Of a stretch of DNA of 64,000 bases, positions 12,181-25,200 are shown piece by piece. Position numbers and translations under genes: made by a program. Numbering within the stretch: position 1 is the stretch's first letter; the number at the start of each line of letters is the position of its first letter. This DNA comes from Gavia stellata (taxonomy: Eukaryota; Chordata; Aves; Gaviiformes; Gaviidae): NCBI RefSeq assembly GCF_030936135.1, contig NC_082600.1, positions 5,894,821 to 5,958,820 of the forward strand, given 5' to 3'. The notes beneath the pieces are model-generated. The model did no database searches and had not been told where the DNA came from. It saw only the letters and a program-made list of their open reading frames with translations.

Positions 12181-15100
12181 TTCCCATCTTCTTCATCCTC
12201 CACAGTTTTTAAAGGTACTTACTCCCCTAAATATTTCATACCATAGGGAATCTATCAGCAAATGAAAACAGCAACTGGCAGAGAGCCATCTAAAAAGATT
12301 ATCATACTTTAATGACTATGTGTTAAATCATATTTTAAACACTGTTAGGTAGATTTTTTCAAAAGACTATAGCGTTGGTCTGTCTCTGTTCCTGCTGAAG
12401 TAAATAAGAGATTTCTCATTGGCTCCAATGGAAGCTCACAGATTTTGAAAATTTATTTGCCTAAGTACAGAGATGTTCAATATACAGTACGGTATATGGT
12501 GAATATGGTGCCTATTGTACAGCTTTCAGCAAGCTCACTTAAAAGGATACAGAGTCACATGATTTTTTAATATGCTGTGACTACATTCTCCTTTTGCTTG
12601 ACAGCTGTAAACCAAACCCAACTGAAGTGGTCAAACTGAGCCTAAAACTGTTGACGGGTGTTATTGCAAGAAAGTAGGCCTGAATTTCCTGCCAGTGTAC
12701 GCCTTTCACACAATAAAGTGGGATGGGTCAGAGTGTGTGGGTGAGCAGTTCATGCAAGAAGATCAACATATTGACTTGCTCAAGTGAACATATCTCCTTG
12801 TGCAATACTGAGAGCACCAAATGATGATGGAATGAGCAACCAGCTGGATGAGAAAGCCAAACAGGCATAATTCTCACAGTACTTTCCCTTCTGTGCCAGG
12901 GACTGTTTTCAGTGGAGTTGGGTCTATATACACCAGCTGAAATCTTAGCTACCGACTTTAGCTTTGCAGCTGTACGTTGAGCTTTCCTGTACATCACATT
13001 TGCAGCTTCTCCCCGAACACTTCCTTCTCTGCCCCTTTTCGATAAAGGGTTGCGAAGAGAAGAGCTGTCTCTGGCTGCTCACAGTGCAGCACATCATTTT
13101 AAATTAATCAGTCTCCATTAGCTTCACAGGCCAGATGCCAGGCATAGTGGAATCAATCCTTTTCTATTAAATCATCTCTAAATAAGCACCTCTGTTCTTA
13201 AGTACATTTTCACTGGGTTTCTAAACACACATCAAGCCCGGGTTCAACAGAAACGCGGGGAGATTCCCTCTACTCTTTCTGTTGTTTCTTCTAATACTAG
13301 TGAGGGCTGCTGACGCCCATGAGATGGGGAGAAGTGAGAGGAGTCTTGGCAGGGTAGCAAAGACAGAAAGAAACTTTTCCTGAAAAGCTCAAGAGGTCCT
13401 TATAAGAAGGAGCATTCTTGATTGAGGTTACCAACACACCTTTACTCCTCCTGCTGAGCCATGATTTCTTCCTGCCATTGAGAGTAGGCATGGGTAAAAG
13501 AAGTCAGCTTTAGTTATCAAGGAGTCACACGATTTCACCTATAGTAGGGAAAAAAAAAGGTAAGACCAAGAAATGGAATAAATATTGTCATGATTGACTC
13601 ATCCTTCGCAGATCTCTGCTTTTTTTTTTTTTAACCTGTCAAACCTCTCTCCTTGTCATTTCACACTTGGTTTCAACATAGCTACAAAGGTGGAGATGGC
13701 AATTCTGCTGCTGTATTGATCCTGACACTGCAAGTCCTTCTCTCACCCAGAGAAAAATGTTATCCTCCCAGGGACTGCTGTCAGAAGAGATGGAGGTAGT
13801 GACTTTTGTATCTTCCTCTGGTAAAATAAACTTGGTTTATGGCACAGGGTCACTGCTGTGGGAATTGCAGAAAGGCTGGCGTGCTGTACAACACTACCCC
13901 CTTGTGATTTCTCTTGTTACAACACCTTCTAAACCGCAGTTTTTCCAGACTGACCATTTTACATGGAAGATTCCCTCTCTAAGCACGAATCCTACCGTTA
14001 AACAGCCAGTTTCCCCAGTGGGAACTGAACAATACTATTTGATACATACACATACATTTTGTTTTTACCGAATCCCTCTTTTTTGTGCCTTGCATAATTT
14101 TTATGATTTTGTATTTGCTGCTTCAGGAACTTGGACAGACCTGGTATTTCCACCTCTTCCAGCCCATGTTGCATTTCCTCTCTGAATGCAGAGTTCAGTG
14201 CAGAAATTTCAGACGTGCATGTACACCTTTGCTATCATCTTGTATTTATTTGAGCTGCAGAGGTCCAAACCCAAGCTGCTTTAGTTGAATGACAGCATCT
14301 TTGCTCATACAGTTCATGGCTGGGCTTTGAAGAGATCATAGCTCAGCTAGAGAAGCTGCTGCAGCCCTGGGGACATGCAAGTTCAGCTCCTGCCCCAGTA
14401 TGGGTGCATAATTGCAGCACCCAAAGTACTAAAGCTGTGGACACTTAGCAGTAGCCCTGCTTCCGCTGGCTTCACGAATCTGAACAGCCTGCCAATTGTT
14501 CATACCCCCTCTTTATCCTTAAAGCATCGCAAAGCAGACAAGGAAATCAACACAGGGATCCCCGCTCTCCATTGCGAGGTGCAGGCATGCTCTTACACTT
14601 GGCTGTCAAGGAACAGCAAAGTTGGACGCTGCTCCAGAAGGGAAGGGGAGCTGGGGACAGAGCATGACAGCAAGGTGGGCTGGGTGGAAAAGGTGAGGAC
14701 AGCAGGGTGGCCTCACCACCAAAGGCACAGCCCAATAGTACCTGAGCAAAGCAAGCCGAGACGCTCTGGGGACAGTGACCAGGTTCAGCTGAGAGTCAAG
14801 GTCACCAGACAAGTCCACGGTGATGGGGCAAGTGCAAGGTGAAGCAGGCATGGCCGTGTTGGTCAGCCATCAACTTCACTATCTCAAAGCTCTCCCTGAG
14901 TCCAAATGGGCAAACTCCCAGGAAGGCAGATGCCCTCAGGGTCATCACACTGACAAGGCCCATGAAAAACTTGTACGTGCCTACCTGCAAAATCAGATTC
15001 CAAAATGTCTCGTTTATTTTTGACTTGGACAAGTGGAAAGGAAAAAGAGACAGAATTTTATTATTGCTTTGCTGCTGAAAGAGTTCAAGTAACATGATCA

Positions 15101-17565
15101 CTGTTACATGCTGGGTAACTTTTTTAAAGAATCATTGTTGACAAGTGAAGAACAATGGAGAACATTTTTGGTTGGAAGGAATTCTACTTCCATGTCAAAT
15201 GCTTATGTCAAACTACTTCCCCTTCTTTGAGAAAAAAAAAAAAGAATGTTTCTTTGTTAAGCATTGACCTGCTCCTACTGTTTATTGCCCAGATTAAGTA
15301 CAATATTCTGTCTCCAAGATCCTTAATTCTGGTGCAGCTGGGATGTCACCTTTATTATGACAGGGAACACGGCATGTTTAGATGTCCATTTTCCACCAAG
15401 GTTTCCCTGAGTTCAGATGTAATGTAGAGCAACTGTGAAGCTAAATCAATATGTAGGCACTTGCCTTAAATACTCAGGAGAAAAAGAGGAAGGTCATCAA
15501 CAGCTCCCTTTCTTTTCATAGATAACAGAACTATACAGGAAGAGTTTCCTAAGTGTGTGCTGTTTTCTTAACAAATAAATTAGCCATAGAAACCCCCAAG
15601 GTCACAGAGGTACTGAACAAAGAATTAGAAACAATAAGGCTTGTGTTCAAGTCCCATCCCTACTTCAGAAGGTGTGGTTCGCAACAGCATGAGGGTGCTC
15701 AGGGCTGCTGGAGGTTCAAAAAGCAGTGAGAGGAAATCTAAGGAATAAAATGCACCTAAAGCTCTCTTAAGAAAAAGGTGCCACTTCTGGTTCAAAACAT
15801 CCATTTAAAAAGCAGCTGTTGTCATAATAAAGACAAGAAATAAGACAACTCAGAGGCACAGTAGGCACTCAGACTGAGAACAATTCAACAGCGGCCATAG
15901 GACACCTTCCACATAACTTCAGAGAGTGTGAGTGGGGATATCTGTCTGAGATGAACAGGTTATGCTGAGCTCCCTTTATTTAATGGGATGACAGCACTTC
16001 CAAAGCACAATTCACCTGACCTGCTTTAGAAATCTACTTTAGGATGAGCTGAACCCCACCACAGGAGTGCCTTCTCTCCATTGACATTAAGGGGAATCAA
16101 AGGCACCTGCTCAGAGGTGTCTGCCCTACTCATGTCTACCTTTGGTCAGACGGATCCCAGTTATGGACAATGAACTGTTAAGATCAACATCAGAACTAGG
16201 ACCTTCTGAGTTTGGAAGTGGTTCAACAGGTATTGAAAGTGGAACAAAAAATGTTACCAGTATGTTAGAGAGCACACGAGAGGCTTTTTTCCATGGTACC
16301 TGTAACCTCATTGCAGGTAACACAGTGTTTTCATGGTTTAGATCATTTTTACCGTTTGCTGGTGCTGGATCATGTTCTCAACACAGCTGTCACCCTAACA
16401 TGTGGCTCAGACACTCTCAATCACACTGCCACAACATGGCAAATGAGAACAGAATTTGGGCCATCCCTACACTGACAAGACATTTGTTTGCTCTTTCTGT
16501 TTAAACACCCCGAGGACAGTGAACTTCACAGCACTGCCAGTGTGCCAGAGCAGTTCAGCTCCAGCTCAGGCCCACAAAGGTCCTTTGGTGCCTGAAAACA
16601 CACGCACAAAACCCCATTAAACCCCTGAACAAAATTACGTATGTGAACACTTTTGTAGAGCAGATAGAAGTGTCTAAAACCTGAGCTGCAGAGCAACTGC
16701 AGGACACATAAAGCCAACATGAATAGAGGTAACAGGCATTAATCTTTCAGAATGGAATCTTGGAAAAGAAATAAATCTAAAAGGATACAGAGACCCATTT
16801 CATTCTCAAAAAATTAAGTATTTCCGTCATTAACTAGTCTGAATAAAAGCCTCATAATTCACTCACTTTCAAATAGGTATTTTACTCTTTTCCTACTTTA
16901 CTTCAGAAGTCAGCAATTCATAAACGGAAGCCTGTAACCCCACAGTCTATTTTCTTCCTAATTAAAGAATCCTGTTAGGACACGTAGAGAAGCTGCTAGA
17001 TTTTCCTTTTAAGTCCAGACCTGTCACTTCCTTGAAAAATAACTGTAGCATACAAAAATGAGCAAGTCTTACAACAGCCGTGCAAAGCTTTCATCTGCGA
17101 AAAGGAAGAACCCACTATTTCTCTGCATTTTAAGGGGCCATGTGCGTATGTTAACAGAAGCCTCAGATTTAAAGGACTCGTTTGTTGCTATGAGATCTAG
17201 CAGCGTGTTCTTAAACAGGGATTATTTAATGCAGAACGGCAGTGGAGAAACTGGATGGCTTGAGACTCCTTCTTTCAGCTTTGCCAAGCTTCCACTGTTA
17301 TCAGTTGCACAACGCAGTCCAAGGCCTGCCTTTGCTTAGCCAGACGAGGAATGACGTCCCTCACTCTGCTTTGGAAAGGAAGGGCAACAACTCCTGCACT
17401 CTTCCCTGATCCGCAACAAGAGCGTCACGAAAACACTGCTGGCACTGTGGGCAGCGCCTGTGCCCAAGCAGGTTTGGGCTGATCAAACAAAACGAAGTGC
17501 AAACACTAATGTGAGCGTCTCCTGGGGTGTGAGTGAGGCCAGGGGAGGCAGCAAAGGCAGACGTT
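12181..17565. other. Intergenic, no gene recognised
   Basis: Sequence leading up to the NAA30 CpG island. No exon-like segment with supporting splice sites was recognised, although several chance frames of 60-155 codons are present. Around 15635-15665 a GTGTTCAAGTCCC motif resembles the B box of a tRNA-derived SINE, but the rest of the element is not recognisable. Confidence 0.5.
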
Positions 17566-17939
17566 TGAGGGCAATAGTGCCATCGCCAGAGGACTCGCAG
17601 ACGAAGGGACACCGGCCGGGACACTGGCCTAGGCCCGAGCGGACCCGAAGGCCCGAGCCTGACCCCAGTGCCGGCCTCACCCGGGCAGGCCGCGACCCCC
17701 ACGGCAGTGCCGTAAGCGGGTGTCCCGAGCCACCCGGGCTGGCCAGCGGGGGCGGCAGGACCCTGCGGGGCAAAGACGCCGGGCTCCGGGCGGCAGGTCC
17801 AGGCCGGGCCGGCAGCGTGAGGGCGGCCGGGCCCCGCCAGCGCCCCCGTCCCGCCCGGGCCCAGCGCGAGGCCGCCCCGCCCCGCCCCGCCGTCGCTAGG
17901 CCGCGCCGCCAAGGGAGGAAGTGTCGTAAAGACTGACAG

Positions 17940-18032
17940 GAAACTTGGCCACGGGTTACGGCAGCGGCGGCCGCGCTTGGCGGCCGCTGGATGAGCGGAG
18001 AGTGGGAGCCGCGGCGCTGAGGAGACGCGGGG
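17940..18032 (+). other. NAA30: NAA30 non-coding first exon (5' UTR)
   Basis: The 3' boundary is a perfect consensus donor, GG|GTGAGT, with the GT at 18033-18034. It pairs with an acceptor, TCTCTCCCGTAG, ending at 18317. The resulting 285-bp GC-rich intron leaves only three bases of leader before the ATG at 18321. The 5' edge is an estimate; transcript data are needed to place it. To my recollection human NAA30 also has its start codon in the second exon. Confidence 0.65.
17991..18020 (+). CDS. Possible upstream ORF in the NAA30 leader (9 codons)
   Basis: An ATG at 17991 opens a frame reading MSGEWEPRR and stops at 18018-18020, inside the leader exon and upstream of the splice donor. If transcription starts upstream of 17991, ribosomes would meet this frame first. 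Its ATG has a T at -3 and an A at +4, a weak context, whereas the main NAA30 ATG has G at -3 and G at +4. A modest dampening role is an inference only. Confidence 0.35.
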   Translation: MSGEWEPRR

Positions 18033-18320
18033 GTGAGTGGCCGCGGCGGCGGGCGGGGAGGCCGCGGCGGCGGCGGGTGGCCGCCCGGGGCCCTCAAGGG
18101 ACCGGGCAAGGGCCCCGGCGGCGGCGGCGGGGGGAGCGGGACAGCAGGAAGAGGCGGCGGCGGGGCAGCGAGGCGGGGCCCGGGCACCGTCTCTGCCTTT
18201 GTTCGTGCCCCCCCCACACCGCCCGACCGCGGCCCGTGAGGCCGCCGCCTCCCCCCCTCGCCCCCGTCTCGTCTGACGCCCTCCTCCTCGGTGGGTTTGT
18301 GTCGGTCTCTCCCGTAGGAT

Positions 18321-19235
18321 ATGGCCGAGGTACCGCCGGGGCCTAGCAGCGTCCTCTCCCCGCAGGGGGACACGCTCTCCCCCTTCCCCGGAGGAGGAGG
18401 AGGAGGGGGGGCTGCTTCCTCCTCCTCCTCCTCTTCCACCTCCTCTGCTGCCGCCGCCGCCTGCACCGGGGCCCAGGACGAGGAGGCCGAAGAGGAGGAG
18501 GAAGAGGAGGGACCCGCGGGCGGACGGGAGCAGCAGCAGCGAGGAGGAGGAGGAGGCAGCGACGGCGGCAAGGGGGGGCCGCAGCAGCACCGCTTCCACC
18601 ACCACCACCATCCCCCGCACCACAACCACCAGCTCAACGGCCTCATCAGCCCCGAGCTGCGGCACCTGCGGGCCTCCCTCAAGAGCAAGATCCTCAGCTC
18701 GGAGGCAGGGGCAGCCCCCGAGGGGCTGGAGAACAAGCGAGCCAGCAAAACAATGGGCTCCGGACAGCAGCAGCCGTCATCGCCCCCGACCACAGCACCG
18801 TGCTCATCCCCCCTTACCAACCACCTCCCTCCCCAGGGAAGGACTGCACCCTCTCCTCCTCCTTCTCCCCCAGCAGCAACAGGGGACAGGAGCCAGCCTG
18901 CTGCCACAACTACAACTGCTGCTAAGACTGCAGCCCGCAATGGACTGGCAGGAGGGACTGGCTTGGAGGAGGAAGAGCAGGAGGAGGGGGATGAAGGAGG
19001 GGAGGAGGAGGAGTCCCTGCTGCTACTCTCCAGGTCCTTAGCAGCAGCTTGCAGTTTGAAAGGCTCGGGAACGGACTCTCAGCCCGAGGAGGACCTAACG
19101 ATACGATACGTCCGATATGAGTCAGAGCTGCAGATGCCCGATATCATGAGACTGATCACCAAAGATCTGTCTGAACCCTACTCCATTTACACATATAGGT
19201 ATTTTATCCACAACTGGCCACAACTTTGCTTTTTG
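18321..19235 (+). CDS. NAA30: NAA30 coding exon 1
   Basis: Encodes residues 1-305 and ends in phase 0 after WPQLCFL. The donor is TTTTG|GTAAGT. The 5' two-thirds is made of GGA, TCC, GAG and CAC codon runs, including Gly 24-30, Ser 33-39, Glu 57-63 and His 93-97, and a second acidic stretch at about 216-233. These runs are likely to vary in length between individuals and species. Reading on past the donor gives a chance extension to 19388, which I regard as intron. Confidence 0.93.
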
Positions 19236-22200
19236 GTAAGTGCCGGAGGGGGCAGGGAGGGCAGGAATTGGGAGTGGTTTGGGGTCGGGGAGGAGAGGAT
19301 TAAAGGGTTGACATTTGTGGAAATACTCCTAATAATAATTTTGTGGATAAGGCCAAGCTTTTTTGGAAGTACCTGTCTTCCTAATTAAGTCCCTTTGTGA
19401 CCTGTGCCCATATAAGTAAAACATATGCCTGAAGTTCCTACATTTGTTAATGTATGTTTTAAGTGGTGGGGAAAGGGTTTGAGCACAGGGCTTGGATCCA
19501 GGAATTCAAGGCTTCTGATCTTGGTTTTGACATTGACTTTTGTGACCTTTGGTAGCTCATCTTATCATTCTGTCTCAGTTCCTAGGTTTGTATTTAAAAA
19601 AGAAAGTGCTTAGTCCACTACTGTCTTCTAAGTGCTTAGTAATTCTTGCACAATGGTTTTAAAACAGACTTCAGCGTGGCTAGTGTATAAATGTTCAGTG
19701 ATGCGTGGAGAGACACTGTTAAAGGTTTTGTAGACTTTTTGATCTACTAGCTTTGAAAAAAACAAGTACAACTGTATTGCTTCTTACAGTTGTGATTGTG
19801 TATACTGCATGCAGAAGTTCTTGTGCTGCTTAGATTGTCTTGCTGTACTAACAATGTATTTAGTTTTATATTCTTCCTACTGCACTATTGAAAAGATTGA
19901 TTTTGCTGTCATCCTGTCTTTCTAAACGTTTAGCACTTCTTATGGAAGAACTTGTGTCTCAGTTGAAAAGCATGCTTTTAGGATGATAATCAGTCCACAG
20001 GTATATGAAACTGACAATAAGTTGGCCAGAGGGGTATATGTGCATAGTGGGAGCTTAGCTGTGTTTGATTTACTCATAAGAAAACTTAACGTCTGCAAAA
20101 CAGAACATTTGTGGGAGTGTATGGCACTTCCTTGCTAAGGCAAATGATGAATTCTTCTCCCTTGATGTTTTAATCAAGGCTGGGCACCTCTCTGAAAGGT
20201 ATGATTTAGCCAGAGCCAAGTCATCCCTCAATTCAGGAGTATTTCTGTAAAAATTTTAATAGGATCTGAGTACAGGAGGTGAGACTAATGGAATCCATCT
20301 GGCCTTAAACTTCCTGAATGTTCTTGGTTTAGGGTCTGGTATAATTTATAGCCGGATCTATATGATTCATAGGAGGATTTTCAGAACTGTGCTTCTTAAA
20401 ACCCTGAAGAGGGAATACAGTAGGATTATAGGAAGTTGAGCAAAGCATTACCTTCTGGAACAGAATAGAAATAAAAAAATATTTGACAACATTGTTTGAT
20501 GCAAAGTCATGTTTGCCATTAAAAGGATGCTGATCAAAGCCAAATGCTATGTGTGTGACTGATTTACCTCATGCTGAAAAGAAATGCTTGTGAACTACAA
20601 ATGTCCATACTTTCAGCATCAAGTGTATCACTGGTAATGCCAAGGCAATGTTGGATACTATTAGATCACAGTGCATCTGTTTAGACTTTAAATCTTTATT
20701 TTTTTGTCGGGGATTAACTTGAGAATTTTGTTATGAAAAGAGCAATGGCAAGTTGTTTGACAGAGCACTAAAACAGATGATTTCTAATATTCATTTTTAA
20801 CAAGTGCATTCAAAGAATGAGATACCACTCAAGTAAAAGAAAGTGTCTTAAGCTTATTTTGTAGTGACGGCTTCTTTTTTTAATAGCCTTGAAGAATCAA
20901 CAAAACTTTACTTGAACTCTGTGTGATTCTACTCAATTTGCCATTTTTTTGAAGGGTGGAACAATGTAAAGTACATAAAACTGTAGAGATGAATATGCGG
21001 CTATGAATGTCTAAAGCTGTTAGCAAATTGTTGTCTACTTAATTTGAAGCTCTTGCAGTATGTTGAGTCAAATTTGATGGGTGTTTTTTGTGGCTGGTTT
21101 TAGTATTTTTAAGGTTTGTTTTTTAGAGGTTGTCTTGAAGACTTTCTGTTCTATAAAATTTAATTTGTTCCTGCAGTTAATGGATTCCTGAACTACTTCT
21201 ATCTAATAAGTCTCTTTAAAATATTTATCTTCAGTCAGGGACTGCATATTCCAATTAGCAAGAACAGTGTCAGTATGGTGAACAGAAGCACAGTGCCTGA
21301 TCTCACAGAATCATTTGTCGCTAATGCCTTGTGGCCTCACCGCCTTCTGGTTTCAGGTTTTGAGTGGTCTTGGGGAGAGGGGTTAGACTGCAATTTGATT
21401 GTATTTGAAAAAATACCTGTAGTGATTCAATCAATTTCTTTACTGAATTTCACCATCACCATTTTTAAAATCTTCCAATGCATACTCCCCTGTCTTCATT
21501 GCACTGTCATGGGCTCCTTTCCCTTTCTCAACATGTAAGGGGAAAGTACTAACACCCTTTAAATTTGAAGATGGGATGTGTATTTTCCGTAAATGATCAG
21601 CAATTGTCCCTTGCTGATATTTATTCAGTAAACCACCTTAAACGCCATAATTTTGCTATCTAGTATTTTGGATACCTGACAATGCAGAGCTGTTTTCTGG
21701 GGGCATCATTATTCCTGATGATGAATATCTCATGGGTTTGAAACTTGCCGAGTTTTGGCTTGGCCTTCCCAAGGTGCACCGTTGCTCTAATGGCTAATGC
21801 AATCAAAAGGGCTGCTTGCTTTTCCTTTCTGTTCCACTACCTCTTCCTGGCTTGTGCCAACCCTTGTGTTTCTCTGATTTGGGAAGGTAAGATAGCCCTC
21901 CCACCACCACCATATGAGTGTGTCTTTGTGTGTGTATGTGTGTATATGTTTTAGGGTCAGGTTTCTGTTGGTTTAAGGCTCCAAACATATTCGTAGTAGG
22001 ATGTCACAGGCACCTATGTTGGTGCAAGGGAAGAGGTGAGAATGCACAGCTAGAGGGAAGGCATAGGACCAATCCTAACTAGTCACTAGCGTGATTTTGC
22101 TGTATCAAACCACTTCCTAACTGTACATTCAAAAAAGAAGTTCATATTCCGCTTTAAAAGGACCTGGAGATACTAGGAATCTTCAGAACCTCTTCATTTT

Positions 22201-25200
22201 CATGTCAGATTCATCTGTGTAACTGTCTTCTTGACTTTAAGGGGTAACAAGTTGGGAATACTTGATGGTCAGTTCTGATGTGTTACACTGCAGCGTTATC
22301 TGACTGAGCTGTTGCAAGGTAGTAACCTTCTTCTCCATAAACTGCAACTGTCTGCTTAAACTCAGGTGTCGCCTGTCTTTGGAAGAGCAGGTTCGCACTG
22401 TGTGCTAGGTGTGGATGCCCTGTAAATGCCTCATTTTTACTTATTCCCAGGAGCTCTGTCAGCCCAGTTTCTCTTCAAATGTCCTATGATAACCACTCCT
22501 CTGTCAAAAAATGACAGAGGAAAGGGGTATCTTTTGTTTCTTGTGAAGCATTTTTAAGCATTGCTACAGTTTTGTCCCCATATGGATTGTAAATGTATTT
22601 TCAAAGTTGTAGCTTCCTTTTAAAGTGTTTTTGCAGCTTCTAGTCTTAGCAGTGTTAAAGTTCTAAAACTTCCATTTAGAACTGATACATTAAATATTTC
22701 AGAAAATTTTTTTCAAAATACTTTAGCGTGGGAGAGGTGTGCTTAGGAAACCTTGCTCTGTGCCAAAGTTTGGATAAGACAAGATGTAATGAAAGCAGAG
22801 TTCTGGCTGAGTGTTGTAACCTCTCCTGTAATTCACAATACTGCACCACTCAGCTGCCTTTTAAGAAAAATCTGGAAAATTCGTGCTTTTATTGGGTTCT
22901 TAAATTTGCCACTAGCTATAGCAGCATTTATAATTTAAACTTTCACAAGTTTAAAAAGAACCTATTAGCTCCGTGTAAGTGGTTTTAGATGTGTTGTAAA
23001 TCCTATATGACTGCAGTTAAGGTCTTGTTTTATACTAATGCTTTGCCTTTTTGTTTTTTTTCTTAATTGGATTTTAGTCAAGAGTCTAAGCGTACTTCAT
23101 GTTGGGACATCATCCCTGTTTTTCAGTTGTGGAAAACTTGGGGCATAAAAGAAGAACCAGAATAGTTAGGAAACTGTCTGGGAAGTCTTCCTAGCCTCAT
23201 GGCAGACGTAGGAAGAAATTCTATAACATCCATTACCAATTTGCAAACTCTCTCTGTATTCCAGTTTCCTCTTAGGAATGATCCTGGTTTTAGATACAGG
23301 CTTGCTGTGCTACTTCTCACCATCAGAGGCTTTGTGAAAACTTCAGTCATTGCAGCATCTGAGTACGTTAACAACAGCTAGTGTAGTTATTCTGGCAATG
23401 CCTTTGCACAGGAGGGAATTACTTGTGTCCAGTTTCACAGAGTGGAAACAGAGCGACTTAGTGATTTGACCAGTATCGTGAAGAGCTCTGACGGAACTGC
23501 CAGACTTTAGGTTAAAACCATTAGCCTAAATGTATCCTCTAATGGCATTCAATAACGTGATTGCTAAATGTAAGCCAAAGGATTCATACAGAGCTGTTTC
23601 TGTGATACTTTGGGATGGATTTTTGTGCATGTGCAAAAGGGAAGCTGTATTGCAGTAGTGCAGGTTCTACTGCATTTGAATCGCAAAATATTTCTTTTTC
23701 AGGAGCTAGTTGGTTGTTTTAATCTTCTATAAATGGGAACAAATGTCACAGGATCTGGGTATAAAATGCATATTCAGGCTGTGGCTGACAGACTTAATGC
23801 CATCTTTACTAATGTAATTAATGACAATTGTTTAATTTTGTGAAAAGTAATGTTCTTGCTGATTTACAGACATTTCCATGCTAACTCTTCTAGCAATACA
23901 TGGTTGCAATACGAAGATACTAAAATCTAGTTTGTTGTAAGCATTTAAACTTATTCATAAGAACAAAGTTGATGCAAATGTTGGATTTGAATTTATGTAT
24001 GTTAATCATGCTAAAGACTTACGATTGAAGTAAATCTTATAGTACTCTGTGGGGTTTATAATAGTAACATGGGCTGAATTCTGTTTGTAGAAACTTGTAT
24101 GTTTGGAATTACTGTCATGTACCTGAAAAGAAAATTTGGCCCATGAGTGTCTTTTCAGAAATGGTCTTGTGTGGGAACTTCTTTTTCTCTGTCCTCTCCA
24201 CTCTCCCTATTTCATTCTGGGTTTTTTTGTTTACAGTTTCGCCTTCTCCAGGGAATTAAATTACAAAGTTTTACATCACATTTTAGGTTCATTTCCAGCT
24301 TTAGATAAGGTTGGAGAGAAGGAGAAAGGAGAGGAAAGGCAACAAAAACCCTCAAATTGAGGTGGAAATGCAGCCCTCCCTCTGTAAGTGGAACAACCGT
24401 ATATTAGCTGGCAGGCTTACCTGCCTGAAGACAGAGAAATAGATTTAAGTGTTTGGGGAACTTGTAACAAAGTCATACTTTATTCAGCATTCTGGCAACA
24501 GTGGTAAAACCAGTGGGTATTTGCTGCTTTGATCACTGAAACAAAATTCTTTGTTCTTCATTTAGCGGTTTAAATATATGATTCATGAACATAACTTTTC
24601 TGAAAAGTGCCCTAAACAAGAAAGAACACAGATAATGCAATGTCTAGAACGTCACTACTCTTGAAGTGTGTTTAAAAAAAAAAAACAAAAACCAAACCTT
24701 AAAAATTCTCTGCATGACTATTACGATCAACAATTTGCACGTGTTCACTTCAGGGCAAAGCATAACTATAACATGCTAGTTTGTGGTGTGCTTTTTTTTT
24801 AGTGAGGTATAAGATTACATCTAGGTACTCTGCATAATTATAGCAATGTTATGAACAGTCTGTCTGATGATACTCTTTATTTAACTCCCTGGTTTTCTCA
24901 GGTTTGAGCCGAGATGCGGAACTTGCCTTGAGCTGACACTTTGCATACACAGTTTTAGTAGAAGTACAGCTTTTCTTTTCTATGAAATAAACTGTGTTTT
25001 AGAACAAATGAAAGACTGCTTAGAGGCTGTGTATTTCAGTCCATTTAGATCATGCTACAGTTTTTGTTCGTTGTTTTAAAAACCACTTGTTTAGATTGTT
25101 CAGGGTTGTTCTTGGATACTGCTAAAAAAATGTGTTTTCCTGCCAAATAAAAACTTAGCAATAATTAAATTTGCCTGATGAGCTTAAACTGTATTAGAAA

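Larger units (their letters stand above)
17570..18320 (+). promoter_or_regulatory. NAA30: CpG-island promoter of NAA30
   Basis: Composition changes abruptly near 17.57 kb from AT-rich to very GC- and CpG-rich, and this continues into the first coding exon. A cluster of GC boxes (repeated CCCCGCC) lies at 17871-17891, and an ETS-like GAGGAAGTG lies near 17913. I see no TATA box at a useful distance. Transcription probably starts at several sites around 17.93-17.99 kb, as is typical of a housekeeping gene. No divergent partner gene was recognised upstream, although such islands often fire in both directions. Confidence 0.75.

Noticed and set aside
17361-18940. Two long minus-strand open frames (434 and 485 codons) antisense to NAA30 exon 1 and its promoter
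   Set aside because: They are Pro/Ala/Ser/Gly-rich mirror readings of the CpG island and of trinucleotide runs on the other strand. No domain is recognisable, and stop codons are rare in any frame of such GC-rich DNA.
19236-19388. Continuation of the NAA30 exon 1 frame past the donor
   Set aside because: The GTAAGT donor after WPQLCFL and the exact join to AMVGEECVG in exon 2 show that this is intron. The extension has no similarity to the family.
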